Source of the DNA: a virus
Virus record (IMG/VR): IMGVR_UViG_3300031329_000009
Coordinates: 1-46,179 of that record
Direction: 5' to 3' (one strand)
DNA length: 46,179 bases
In this document: piece by piece, positions 23,979 through 31,466 of the stretch
How positions within the stretch are numbered: position 1 is the stretch's first letter
How the letters are laid out: every line of letters begins with the position of its first letter
Notes under the pieces: model-generated
Seen by the model: only the letters and a program-made list of their open reading frames with translations
Databases searched by the model: none
Told to the model about the DNA's origin: nothing
Made by a program: the position numbers and the translations under genes

Positions 23979-25033
23979 TATGCCGCTCCAAGCCACTGAG
24001 TGCAGACGGCCCGCGCCACGACTTCGGTCATTTTGGGCGGGACGCTCATTCCGATCATGTATTTGCCGATCTTGTCCGATTTGGCTTGGTAGTCGTCCGG
24101 GAATGATCCGAGACGCTTCCATTCGCGGTAAGTTAAGGTTCGGCATTCTGACCAGTGTGTGTACAGCGACGGGGAGCTGCTAAGCGTGTTACTCGGTTTA
24201 ATGTCGTTTATTTTGTATTGGTTAAAACAAGAATTTCGACTTTCTGTTTTTTTCAAAAAAACAGAGTAACTTTCACCTTTGACCGTGTGGGGCCAACACT
24301 TTTTATCGTTGGGAGCAGGTGCTGTATGGTTAATTTCCACATCCGTCAATTCCTGCACATCCGCGCAAGCCTCGCCCGCGCTAATCCAGCGATGCTTCGG
24401 CGCAAGCTGCAACGGCGGCACGTCAATGTCATTCCGAACGGCGCAGAAAAACACTCGCTCGCGCCGTTGTGGCACACCGCAGTCAGCGGCGTTGATAAGA
24501 AACAGTTGCGGCCTGTATCCAATTTCACGAAACCGGGCCATGATTAGCTTAGTGTATCCCTTGGCGTTTCCGAGGATCATACCTTTTACGTTTTCAGCGA
24601 TTGCGACCTTCGGCTTGAGGTGTTCCACAAGGTCGAGATAGTCAAAGAACAGATCGCTCAAAACTTGCTTGGCTTGCCCTTCGCGGAAATGCTTATCCTT
24701 ACCCCACGCCTTTTCCCGGCTGCCTGCCATGCTGAACGTTGAACACGGCGGGGATCCGTCTAGAATATCCAGATCAAACAACTCTGGCGGCAAGTCTTTC
24801 GTGATTAGGTCGCCAATCGGGCAAAGAAAGTAATGCTTAGGATTCAGGTTGCGCTGATAATGCCACGCCATTTCAGGATCAATGTCATTTGCAGCAACGA
24901 TTTCACAACCGGCAATCTTATAGCCCATGCTTGACCCGCCGCCGCAAGCGAATGTTGACATCACTTTGATGCCATTGCTCGGGACATTGCTTAGATCAGC
25001 CAGCGACCATGCGCAGTCCGGTTTAGTCGTCAT
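23978..25033 (-). CDS. C5-cytosine DNA methyltransferase
   Basis: 351 aa from ATG at 25033, overlapping the ParB-like gene by 11 bases. Motif I F-A-C-G-G-G-S-S-M-G at 28-37; motif IV G-S-P-P-C-S-T-F-S with catalytic Cys97; motif VI A-E-N-V at 146-149; motif VIII Q-R-R-E-R-V-F-F at 189-196; and the C-terminal target region is rich in Asn, Ser and Lys and lower in GC than the rest. It methylates cytosine at C5, likely protecting phage DNA from host restriction. No cognate restriction gene is seen. Recognition sequence unknown. Confidence 0.93.
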   Translation of the reverse strand: MTTKPDCAWSLADLSNVPSNGIKVMSTFACGGGSSMGYKIAGCEIVAANDIDPEMAWHYQRNLNPKHYFLCPIGDLITKDLPPELFDLDILDGSPPCSTFSMAGSREKAWGKDKHFREGQAKQVLSDLFFDYLDLVEHLKPKVAIAENVKGMILGNAKGYTKLIMARFREIGYRPQLFLINAADCGVPQRRERVFFCAVRNDIDVPPLQLAPKHRWISAGEACADVQELTDVEINHTAPAPNDKKCWPHTVKGESYSVFLKKTESRNSCFNQYKINDIKPSNTLSSSPSLYTHWSECRTLTYREWKRLGSFPDDYQAKSDKIGKYMIGMSVPPKMTEVVARAVCTQWLGAA

Positions 25034-25631
25034 ATTCAAAACCGCACTTGGGGCAAGTGTGGTCCATTGCGTAAGCGTCTGGATCAATTTCTTTTGAACT
25101 GCTATCAGGGGCGTCCATGCTTGGCTCTAAGAACAACGCAGCCATTTCCTCAACGTCAAAACCCGTCAGGCTCAAGTCAAAGTCCAGATCGCCCAAATCC
25201 TGCAATTCGATCTTCAGCAGGTCGTTGTCCCAGCCCGCATTCAGCGCCAGCTTGTTATCAGCGATGATGTAGGCTTTCTTTTGCGCTTCGGTCCAGCCCT
25301 CGGCGATCATGCAGGGCACATCTTTGATGCCCAGCTTTTGCGCTGCCAGGATGCGTCCGTGGCCTGCGATCAACCCGCCGTCTGCCTCGATCAGCACCGG
25401 GACCGTCCATCCCCATTCCTTGATAGATGCCGCAATCTGCGAAACCTGCTCGTCGCTGTGCGTGCGGCTGTTTCGTGCATACGGAATGAGGTCGGCAACC
25501 TTGCGGCGCTCGACGTTATCCGCTGGCCATGCCTTTTCTAGTGGGGAAGTCGCCAATGGATCACCTGTATATATGTGGGGCTTCTTCTTCACCCGGAGTG
25601 TGTCCCGCCTAACGCTTTCGCGCCGGTCCAC
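25023..25631 (-). CDS. ParB-like nuclease-domain protein
   Basis: 202 aa from GTG at 25631. ParB/Srx-like fold: V-A-D-L-I-P-Y-A-R-N-S-R-T-H-S-D-E-Q-V, then I-E-A-D-G-G-L-I-A-G-H-G-R-I-L-A-A-Q-K-L, then A-Y-I-I-A-D-N-K-L-A. Such domains in phages sit with DNA methyltransferases; here it overlaps a C5 methyltransferase. The end has H-T-C-P-K-C-G-F-E-Y-D-D, a lone CxxC. Start uncertain: a second GTG lies twelve codons inside. Confidence 0.82.
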   Translation of the reverse strand: MDRRESVRRDTLRVKKKPHIYTGDPLATSPLEKAWPADNVERRKVADLIPYARNSRTHSDEQVSQIAASIKEWGWTVPVLIEADGGLIAGHGRILAAQKLGIKDVPCMIAEGWTEAQKKAYIIADNKLALNAGWDNDLLKIELQDLGDLDFDLSLTGFDVEEMAALFLEPSMDAPDSSSKEIDPDAYAMDHTCPKCGFEYDD

Positions 25632-26064
25632 CAGATCTACCCCACGCCGGGCATGCCTCGGAATTAGGAAAGCCCGCCGTCGCGTGATGCGGGGCGGGAT
25701 GTGTTGAGTGCACTTGATGTAGACTGATGGACTTCATTACCAGCAATTGCGAGCCTGTGCCGCGCTCAGGAGGTGATGCTGTGGGATCATCTAGGGCCGG
25801 GTATCCCACTGGATTACCAATGCCAGCCTTTTCTGCATCACCGCCAAAGGGCAGTTTAACGTCAGCGCGCTAATGCCTTACTTGCCCGCATTAGTGGGCC
25901 AATAGTAACCCGCCGCGAGGCGCATCGTTGAGAGGCGGGGCGGGTGTTGTTTTCGGAGTTAGCGGGCTTTCCCCACCTTGGGCACATTGGTTTAGCCTCG
26001 AACTTTATAACTGGTGAGTTACAAATCGTGTACGATTATCACGTAACGCAAATAATCTACTGTG
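25632..26064. other. 433-bp non-coding control region
   Basis: No convincing gene on either strand. It contains an 11-bp inverted repeat (25667-25677 and 25962-25972), an inverted repeat ctaatgc/gcattag with an 11-base loop (25870-25876, 25888-25894), another 7-bp pair (25908-25914, 25939-25945), and AATCGT-GT-ACGATT at 26024-26037. It separates the packaging/methylation operon from the regulator operon, so it may carry the late promoter, a packaging site or an origin. It holds nothing recognisable as a tRNA. Confidence 0.5.
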
Positions 26065-26068
26065 TCAA
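26040..26068 (-). promoter_or_regulatory. Candidate promoter for packaging genes
   Basis: On the minus strand TTGACA (26068-26063) is followed after 17 bases by TACGTG (26045-26040), a poor -10. It overlaps the stop of the small HTH gene and faces the ParB, methyltransferase and terminase genes. Perfect -35, weak -10. Confidence 0.3.
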
Positions 26069-26253
26069 GCGGCCTGAGCGTCCCTAACCATCATAGCAAT
26101 GCAGTGAGCCGCTATCGGGTTTACAGGAACGTCGCCAGCCTCCCACCTCCGTATGGTGCGCCCCCCGTTGATACCCATTCCCCAAGTTTCGGCCAGGGCG
26201 GCGCAGGAGCAGCCCAGCGATTGCCGAGCTGCTTTAAATTCTTGTCGGGTCAT
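26065..26253 (-). CDS. Small XRE-like HTH regulator
   Basis: 62 aa. Starts MTRQEFKAARQSLGCSCAAL. Helix-turn-helix at about residues 12-40: C-S-C-A-A-L-A-E-T-W-G-M with G-R-T-I-R-R-W-E-A-G, as in small phage XRE-like proteins. The start overlaps the preceding 49-aa gene as ATGA. Probably controls the adjacent non-coding regions (inference). Confidence 0.7.
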   Translation of the reverse strand: MTRQEFKAARQSLGCSCAALAETWGMGINGGRTIRRWEAGDVPVNPIAAHCIAMMVRDAQAA

Positions 26254-26399
26254 GCGTTGGTTTCGTCTGTCCACCAGTCTGTATTTTCCCAAACTTTAAT
26301 AAATTCGGCTTCATTTTCTACTGCATCAGCAATTCGGTCAGCCTCTTTATTGCTGATGTCAAACCGGCCTGCGATGTCGTTAATTTCTGAAGTGTTCAT
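26250..26399 (-). CDS. 49-aa protein upstream of the HTH regulator
   Basis: 49 aa: MNTSEINDIAGRFDISNKEA at the start, then an acidic, aromatic tail (V-W-E-N-T-D-W-W-T-D-E-T-N-A). It has a good ribosome site AAAGGGA and couples to the HTH gene by ATGA. No family recognised. Acidic pairing with a DNA-binding neighbour suggests a partner or antirepressor (inference). Confidence 0.6.
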   Translation of the reverse strand: MNTSEINDIAGRFDISNKEADRIADAVENEAEFIKVWENTDWWTDETNA

Positions 26400-26438
26400 T
26401 TTTTTCCCTTTGTGGTGGGCTTCATTGCCCCTGAATAT

Positions 26439-26467
26439 ACATTAGGGCATTACGCCCTATCACGCAA
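26439..26467 (-). promoter_or_regulatory. Promoter with palindromic operator for the regulator pair
   Basis: Minus strand TTGCGT (26467-26462), 17-base spacer, TAATGT (26444-26439). The spacer holds the palindrome tagggc-attac-gcccta (26443-26459). An operator between -35 and -10 of an HTH gene suggests autoregulation. Confidence 0.45.
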
Positions 26468-26491
26468 CACCTAATTTGCACTCCCCCGCAA

Positions 26492-27094
26492 TTATCTCAC
26501 CATAGCCACGGCCAGCCGATCAAGCGCCGCCCGTAAATGCGCCATGCCTTGGGACAGGTTCTCACGCTGGTATTGCTTGAGGTGCGCGACTGTCCTGCCC
26601 TCACCTACCACCGCCGCCAGAATCGCCCTGTCGCTCTCGATGATGTGCTTGGACACGGCGAGATAGTCAGACATGCGGTCGATCTGGATGTCAATGTGAG
26701 CATCTGGCTTAGACGTGCTGTCAACGCGGGTTGCGGCATAGTCGGTCCCCTTGCTGCGTTGCGTTGCCGTCCAAGCGTCCCTTAGAGCCTCGCCAGCCGT
26801 AAAGCCTGCGTCGCTGATCCGGCCAAGTCGATGATAAGTTTCCAGCATATCAACGCGCCGCACGCCCTTCACCCCGTTGGGATTGACGCGCTCACCCGTG
26901 TCTGGATCAACATCGCCGCGGGCCTCAGATACCAGACCAACGCGGTTTGCCTGCCCGGTTGCGCCTTGATCCCACCTTGGCTTGGCCAACGACACATCGC
27001 CGCGCTTCTGGGCCTTGATGCAAGTTCCGTGCTTGAGGCGCATTTTTGACTTTGCGTCTGCCCACTGGGCGGCGGACTCGATTGCTTTGCTCAT
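26492..27094 (-). CDS. Conserved phage protein, possibly DUF6456-like
   Basis: 200 aa. Has Y-H-R-L-G-R-I-S-D-A-G-F-T-A-G-E-A-L-R-D-A-W near residue 88 and a C-terminal helix region with A-V-V-G-E-G-R-T-V and L-R-A-A-L-D-R-L-A. This resembles the C-terminal layout of DUF6456 proteins of alphaproteobacteria but the match is from memory and loose. Last gene of the coupled cassette. Possibly DNA-related. Confidence 0.5.
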   Translation of the reverse strand: MSKAIESAAQWADAKSKMRLKHGTCIKAQKRGDVSLAKPRWDQGATGQANRVGLVSEARGDVDPDTGERVNPNGVKGVRRVDMLETYHRLGRISDAGFTAGEALRDAWTATQRSKGTDYAATRVDSTSKPDAHIDIQIDRMSDYLAVSKHIIESDRAILAAVVGEGRTVAHLKQYQRENLSQGMAHLRAALDRLAVAMVR

Positions 27095-27297
27095 GTTGGC
27101 CTCCTTCGCTTGATTTTAGCCCCGCCACGGGGCTTGATGCTCAATTCGCCGACCAGTGCGCGGTAGGCGTCCAATTCGATCCCCTGCGCGTAGTTTCGAT
27201 GCCTGTATGCGCTGATGGTTTCGCATTGCGCATTGTTCGCCCGCTCCAGTAGGTCGATGCGGTCCATCAGGCGGCGGGTGTTGGGATCAATGTTCAC
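27091..27297 (-). CDS. Small coiled-coil protein, unknown
   Basis: 68 aa from GTG at 27297. Mostly one helix with D-R-I-D-L-L-E-R-A-N-N-A-Q-C-E, ending in a basic tail K-I-K-R-R-R-P-T. Overlaps the previous gene by 11 bases and couples to the next by ATGA. Basic tail may bind nucleic acid; no family recognised. Confidence 0.55.
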   Translation of the reverse strand: MNIDPNTRRLMDRIDLLERANNAQCETISAYRHRNYAQGIELDAYRALVGELSIKPRGGAKIKRRRPT

Positions 27298-27427
27298 TGT
27301 ATCGCACCTTCATCGCTTCCCTGACTGCCGCCGCTGGTATTCCTGCCGCCGCCATCTGCGCCGGTGTATCGCCGCGGTGGATCGCAGCGCGGGCCAGCGC
27401 TACTTGCGCTTGCTGTTCGGGGGTCAT
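27287..27427 (-). CDS. 46-aa protein, unknown
   Basis: 46 aa: MTPEQQAQVALARAAIHRGD, then P-A-Q-M-A-A-A-G-I-P-A-A-A-V-R-E-A-M. Two short helices with a turn, like a minimal HTH. ATGA overlap with the DnaA-like gene. Not recognised. Confidence 0.5.
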   Translation of the reverse strand: MTPEQQAQVALARAAIHRGDTPAQMAAAGIPAAAVREAMKVRYSEH

Positions 27428-27750
27428 GCCCCACCCCTGACGCTGCGAAACTCCAGATTGTCGGCGGCCTTGATTGACCGATGGATCTGGCAGTGGGCTC
27501 GGCAAACATTTTCCTCGTTTCTAACCCGCTGCATATGCGCCGCCGCGCCGTGTACGATGGTGCTGTGGTCACGGTAGCCGTAGTGCGCGGCGATGGCTGG
27601 GTAGCTGGCGGGTGTCAGGTCGCGGCAAAGCGCGTATGCCATCTGTCGAGGGTGCGCGAATGCTCTCTCGCGGCAATGGCCGGTTAGGTCTAGCGGGTGC
27701 AGCTTGTAATGCTCGGCAACAGCTTGTGTGATGTCGGCTAGGTGGATCAT
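27424..27750 (-). CDS. DnaA domain IV-like DNA-binding protein
   Basis: 108 aa. Matches the C-terminal DNA-binding domain of DnaA: L-T-G-H-C-R-E-R-A-F-A-H-P-R-Q-M-A-Y-A-L-C, then Y-P-A-I-A-A-H-Y-G-Y-R-D-H-S-T-I-V-H-G, the DnaA signature R-D-H-S-T-(V/I). No AAA+ domain. It could bind DnaA boxes on host or phage DNA and block or redirect initiation. Its place in a helicase-methyltransferase cassette suggests a replication role. Confidence 0.85.
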   Translation of the reverse strand: MIHLADITQAVAEHYKLHPLDLTGHCRERAFAHPRQMAYALCRDLTPASYPAIAAHYGYRDHSTIVHGAAAHMQRVRNEENVCRAHCQIHRSIKAADNLEFRSVRGGA

Positions 27751-28106
27751 TCTACCACCACCCAGATCGCTGCGTGGCTCGGACCCGAGTATTCCGCCCT
27801 CCCGCGATTTTGCAGGCGATACAGCGCCTCCGCTACCATCGTGCGGCTCATACCGCCCATCTCGCGGTGCAAGCCAACTATACCAATCGGCCCGTGGTGG
27901 CGCAGTGCGGCGAACACCAATTCGTTCTTGGCGTCGGCATCGCTGGTGTCGCGCAGTGATACCTCCTTGGGGCCGATGCAGCCTGTGGACCGCTTGCCTG
28001 CGCCGGGTAGTCCGGGGATCTGCTCACCGGCGGCGTTGACGTATCCGTGGATCATAATGCTTTCGAGCCATTGGCCTTCTGCCTGGCTGTATGCTGGGAG
28101 GGTCAT
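27747..28106 (-). CDS. Winged-helix-like protein
   Basis: 119 aa from ATG at 28106. C-terminal half shows H-H-G-P-I-G-I-V-G-L-H-R-E-M-G-G-M-S-R-T-M-V-A-E-A-L-Y-R-L, a winged-helix DNA-binding pattern. N-terminal half contains Y-S-Q-A-E-G-Q-W. ATGA coupled on both sides. Likely a DNA-binding regulator or replication factor. Confidence 0.6.
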   Translation of the reverse strand: MTLPAYSQAEGQWLESIMIHGYVNAAGEQIPGLPGAGKRSTGCIGPKEVSLRDTSDADAKNELVFAALRHHGPIGIVGLHREMGGMSRTMVAEALYRLQNRGRAEYSGPSHAAIWVVVE

Positions 28107-28297
28107 GCCTTGCTCCTGCGGATCTTCATCGCGTTGCGCTTGACGTTGCTCATTGAGAACGCCTGCTGGCATCCCTCGTTGCGCCGCACGCGCCAGTGAT
28201 GCTCACCGCGCCAGCTGTCGTCGGTCAGGTCGATAACGGTTTCAGGTGTCGGGTGCCGTGCAGCCTTGCGGCCCAGAATATCGGATTCATTTGTCAT
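28103..28297 (-). CDS. 64-aa basic protein, unknown
   Basis: 64 aa, rich in Arg, His and Trp (W-R-G-E-H-H-W-R-V-R-R-N), ending in R-R-S-K-A. Overlaps the methyltransferase stop as ATGA. Basic and possibly nucleic-acid binding. No family recognised. Confidence 0.5.
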   Translation of the reverse strand: MTNESDILGRKAARHPTPETVIDLTDDSWRGEHHWRVRRNEGCQQAFSMSNVKRNAMKIRRSKA

Positions 28298-29310
28298 GCG
28301 ATGCCCCCCGCGAACAGGTCTGCGCCGTGCTGTGCGGCATCCTGCAAGTTCATATCCGCCTGCGCCGCATACTCGGCCTTGAGTTCAAACCCAATATATT
28401 TGCGCCGCTGTTTTAGCGCCTCATAACCAGTCGATCCAATGCCGTTGAATGGGTCCATCACCACATCGCCGGGGCGGGTGTATAGGCGAAGGCACCGGCG
28501 GATAACGTCAAGCTGCAATGGGCAAACGTGCTTCTCGTCGTTTGCGCCCTTCGCCTTTCGGAAATTGCGCAGAACATTGCCCTGCTGAATGTTCATCCAT
28601 ACAGGGCTGGCTAGTGCCTGCCATTCGTCAATGGTAAATTCCGCCTCTTTGACCAGTTCGGCTAAAACATCATCGGGCGGCACGCCAGCGCAAAGGCCTT
28701 CGCGAGATAATTCTTCCAGCCACTCGCGCGCAATCTTTATTGGATTATCATTCTTCCACTTTCCGCCTCCGAGATTGCTCGTATGCTCTATGGGCCTATC
28801 GTTCACTGCATTCTTGCGGAAAAACAGCATGTAGTCAGGCATCCCCACGCGGTTCATGCTGCTATCCTTGCATATTGTCTTGTGAAGCAGGCCCAGCGCC
28901 TTGGTGCGCTGCATCTCTACTACGGGGTCTTTCCAGATCGTTGCGCGACCATGATAGATCAGTCCCGCCGCCGTGTGCGCGCGGATTAGGTCGCCTGAGA
29001 AGTCTTGCAGCCCAATAGCCCCATCGCGGCCTTTGCGCATGGGTAAGTCTGTGCAGTGAACGCATGCAATGCGACCGGGGCGCAGAACGCGCGTCAACGA
29101 TTCTGCAAAAAATTTATATTGATTAATGAATTTCTCGCCAGTTCCGGCGTTGCCAAGATCGCGTTCGCTGTCGCTGTAAACAAACAGATCCCCGAACGGC
29201 GGGGAAAAGATAGAACAATCAACGCTGTTTTCCGGCATGGCATACATGCCTTCGATGCAATCGCTATTGTGCAACGCCCATCCGTCGCCCTGATATTCTG
29301 GCTGTTTCAT
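28294..29310 (-). CDS. Beta-class DNA N4/N6 methyltransferase
   Basis: 338 aa. Motif IV S-P-P-F at 36-39 comes before motif I (V-M-D-P-F-N-G-I-G-S-T-G near residue 285), the order of the beta class; the motif SPPF favours N4-cytosine or N6-adenine. Target region lies between. The end has Y-I-G-F-E-L. It methylates DNA with SAM. It is coupled by ATGA to an SNF2-like helicase upstream, a recurring pairing in phages. Confidence 0.9.
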   Translation of the reverse strand: MKQPEYQGDGWALHNSDCIEGMYAMPENSVDCSIFSPPFGDLFVYSDSERDLGNAGTGEKFINQYKFFAESLTRVLRPGRIACVHCTDLPMRKGRDGAIGLQDFSGDLIRAHTAAGLIYHGRATIWKDPVVEMQRTKALGLLHKTICKDSSMNRVGMPDYMLFFRKNAVNDRPIEHTSNLGGGKWKNDNPIKIAREWLEELSREGLCAGVPPDDVLAELVKEAEFTIDEWQALASPVWMNIQQGNVLRNFRKAKGANDEKHVCPLQLDVIRRCLRLYTRPGDVVMDPFNGIGSTGYEALKQRRKYIGFELKAEYAAQADMNLQDAAQHGADLFAGGIA

Positions 29311-30692
29311 GCCACTTCTCCCTTGATCCATTCTGGAAACGCCAACTCTAGCGGTCGATCATATTTGACGTTTGCTGATGCGGTTGATTGCGCGCGCTTC
29401 ATTGCATCACTCATGCGGCGCTTCATTTCTTCGTGCTTCTCGGCCTTGCCGTGAACAGCCCGCCAAATAGCGGCCTCTGTGTCCGCAATTACAATATCAT
29501 TTCGCACTTGCTGCGTTTGTCCGAAACGATGCGATCTGCGCACGGCCTGATAGTGCTGTTCATATGAAAAGCTGATGCTGGCAAATACCGCGTGCGCGCA
29601 GTGTTGCCAGTTGACGCCAAAACCGGCCAGCTTCGGCTTGGTCACAATCGCCCGATACTCGCCATCGGCAAAGCCCAGTAGGCGGCGCTCCTTTTCTTCT
29701 GGCCTTTGATCTCCGCGCACCTCTACCGCACCATCAATCATACTCGTGAGAAGCGCGCTTTCGTCGTTTGTCTCGCACCATATAGTCACCGGATCGCCGT
29801 GATTTGCCAATTGTGCGGCGCGTTCAACTCGCTGCAATAGCGTCAGCTTTTTCTCCTTATGAAAGCTAGTGGCGCTCAATTCAGGGATGCGAAACAGCAT
29901 ATCCTGTTCTGCATCTTGGCTACGATCCGCTTCGACCTGGTGCAGCTTGCGGTCGATCTCCGGCAGGACATATCCGGTATCATCGCCTCCTAGATCACTG
30001 GGGAGTGTGGCGCATCGGCTCCAGCTTGCAACCCATGACCAGAAGTCATCAGTCGCGTGACCTTTCAGCCTCCAGTCCTGGCTTGCCGTGCTGGTGTCGT
30101 TGATAAACCACTTGGATAGCATTTCCTGCTGGCGCATGACGCCCAGAAATTCAGCGTGGTTGCCAAGTTCCATATGATCGTTAGGGCTAGGCGTAGCTGT
30201 CGCGGCTAGCTTGAAATGCACGTCCTTAAATGCGTCCATAAGCATGTTGCGAGTGCGCCCTGCAAATGATTTAAGAATGCTGCTTTCATCCAAGACGATG
30301 CCCCCGAACGATGACGGGTCTAGCTTTGGAAGCCGCTCATAGTTTGCTACCATGATCCCATCGCCAACTTCTGACTGCTCGCGGATTTGGCGAGCGTCGA
30401 TGCCAAACTTCTGCCCTTCGCGGATCATCTGCCCGGCCACGGCAAGCGGCGTCAATATCAAAACAGGCTTGCCGGTTTCCTCGGATACCTGCCGCGCCCA
30501 CTCCAATTCGCAAAGGCTCTTGCCAAGGCCAGTGTCGAGAAAATGCGCGGCCTTGCCAGCGTCAAGCGCAAATTCAACCGCCTTGGTTTGGTGTAGCTTC
30601 ATCTTGCCATTCATGGGCATAGGCGCCATGCCAAACTTTTGATCGACTGCGGCCTTTCCTGCTATGAAATCTCGGTATTCTTGAATGCTCAT
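29307..30692 (-). CDS. SNF2-like DEAD/H helicase
   Basis: 461 aa from ATG at 30692 with AGGAGC upstream. Motif I L-D-T-G-L-G-K-S at 52-59; motif II L-D-E-S near 135; motif III A-T-A-T-P-S-P; motif VI Q-A-V-R-R-S-H-R-F-G-Q, typical of SNF2-family enzymes. Such enzymes move along duplex DNA and remodel or displace bound proteins. Partner of the methyltransferase just downstream. Could act in replication or in defence. Confidence 0.9.
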   Translation of the reverse strand: MSIQEYRDFIAGKAAVDQKFGMAPMPMNGKMKLHQTKAVEFALDAGKAAHFLDTGLGKSLCELEWARQVSEETGKPVLILTPLAVAGQMIREGQKFGIDARQIREQSEVGDGIMVANYERLPKLDPSSFGGIVLDESSILKSFAGRTRNMLMDAFKDVHFKLAATATPSPNDHMELGNHAEFLGVMRQQEMLSKWFINDTSTASQDWRLKGHATDDFWSWVASWSRCATLPSDLGGDDTGYVLPEIDRKLHQVEADRSQDAEQDMLFRIPELSATSFHKEKKLTLLQRVERAAQLANHGDPVTIWCETNDESALLTSMIDGAVEVRGDQRPEEKERRLLGFADGEYRAIVTKPKLAGFGVNWQHCAHAVFASISFSYEQHYQAVRRSHRFGQTQQVRNDIVIADTEAAIWRAVHGKAEKHEEMKRRMSDAMKRAQSTASANVKYDRPLELAFPEWIKGEVA

Positions 30693-30807
30693 TGTTTTGC
30701 TCCTGTCCCCATGGGTTGTTGGTGCGCGGCGGTGCAGGGGGAGAGGCTGCATGTTCGTGGATCAGACTAGCCGCGCATTGGTAGGTTTGCCGATTTATCA
30801 GCAGTGG

Positions 30808-31059
30808 TCAAGCGATACGTCTAATTGTAGCCAGCAATGGCGCAGGTGCTTGGCGTGTTTGAAACACCGCGTCACCCTTGCATCTACCAACAAGACTTCG
30901 CAGGCGTTGCAGCGGCATCTCTCTTCCTGATGCGTCAAGAAACGCCTCAACATTAAAAAAATCTCCTACCTCGATTTTACTTAACACCGCAGCCACAGCG
31001 CTGATGGACGTGTAGGGGCGATGGTTTGGGTGGAAGTGCTTTGTCGGGTCGATAATCAT
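30808..31059 (-). CDS. 83-aa protein at head of the cassette
   Basis: 83 aa from ATG at 31059 with AAAGGA upstream. Contains D-P-T-K-H-F-H-P-N-H-R-P-Y near the start and V-G-D-F-F-N-V-E-A-F, then a basic R-L-R-S-L-V-G-R-C-K helix. A longer form could start at 31065. First gene after the promoter at 31092-31120; 115 non-coding bases separate it from the helicase. Possibly DNA-binding. Confidence 0.55.
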   Translation of the reverse strand: MIIDPTKHFHPNHRPYTSISAVAAVLSKIEVGDFFNVEAFLDASGREMPLQRLRSLVGRCKGDAVFQTRQAPAPLLATIRRIA

Positions 31060-31091
31060 GGGCATTCCTTTCGCTGATATAATATTTATAT

Positions 31092-31120
31092 TAAATATCA
31101 CAAGATAGAAACAACGTCAA
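31092..31120 (-). promoter_or_regulatory. Promoter for helicase-methyltransferase cassette
   Basis: Minus strand TTGACG (31120-31115), 17-base spacer, TATTTA (31097-31092), in an AT-rich setting about 35 bases upstream of the 83-aa gene. Best sigma70-like candidate in the region. Confidence 0.5.
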
Positions 31121-31343
31121 GATAAAAAATACTTACTGGCGTGAATCAAGGGTTTTTAAGATCAATAATGCCTAGCAACTATGCATATTAGCTACTATCC
31201 GTCTAAGTCTTTGATTTGTATTACAAATAACCGATATACATATACAGTATACACTACTGTGAATTTAATTTCAAAAAATTGTCTCTTAGATGGTCTCTTA
31301 AAAAAAGAGTAAGGGGGGGGGGTCTTGCGCTAATCATCAAGTC

Positions 31344-31379
31344 AAAAAAAACCCCCATTCTGAAAAAACAGAAGGGGGG
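31344..31379 (-). terminator. Rho-independent terminator after primase
   Basis: On the minus strand the stem pairs ccccc..ttctg arms (31352-31362 with 31369-31379; one mismatch) around a six-T loop, followed by eight T (complement of A at 31344-31351). It lies just downstream of the primase stop and is the strongest terminator seen. Confidence 0.75.
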
Positions 31380-31466
31380 GGGGGGGGGTAAAATCTGCTA
31401 TCCGTTTTTAATTAATGTTTTCAGGGGGTTGGAGCGGATAGTCATGTTATCGGCTGCTGCTATCTG

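Larger units (their letters stand above)
31060..31466. other. AT-rich intergenic control region
   Basis: About 407 bases without a gene, markedly richer in A+T than the rest. It holds the promoter at 31092-31120, a 15-bp palindrome ATTTGTA-T-TACAAAT (31214-31228), the inverted repeat ACAGTA-TACAC-TACTGT (31244-31260), a terminator (31344-31379), poly-G runs of 10 (31313-31322) and 15 (31374-31388), and a repeated ctgctatccgtt motif near 31396 and 31464. Could be an origin or control centre. Confidence 0.6.

Noticed and set aside
25609-25809. Minus frame of 66 aa before the ParB-like gene
   Set aside because: Low-complexity composition, no ribosome site, lies in a repeat-rich control region.
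25632-26064. tRNA or known riboswitch in the gene-free region
   Set aside because: No T-loop, cloverleaf or conserved riboswitch box could be seen.
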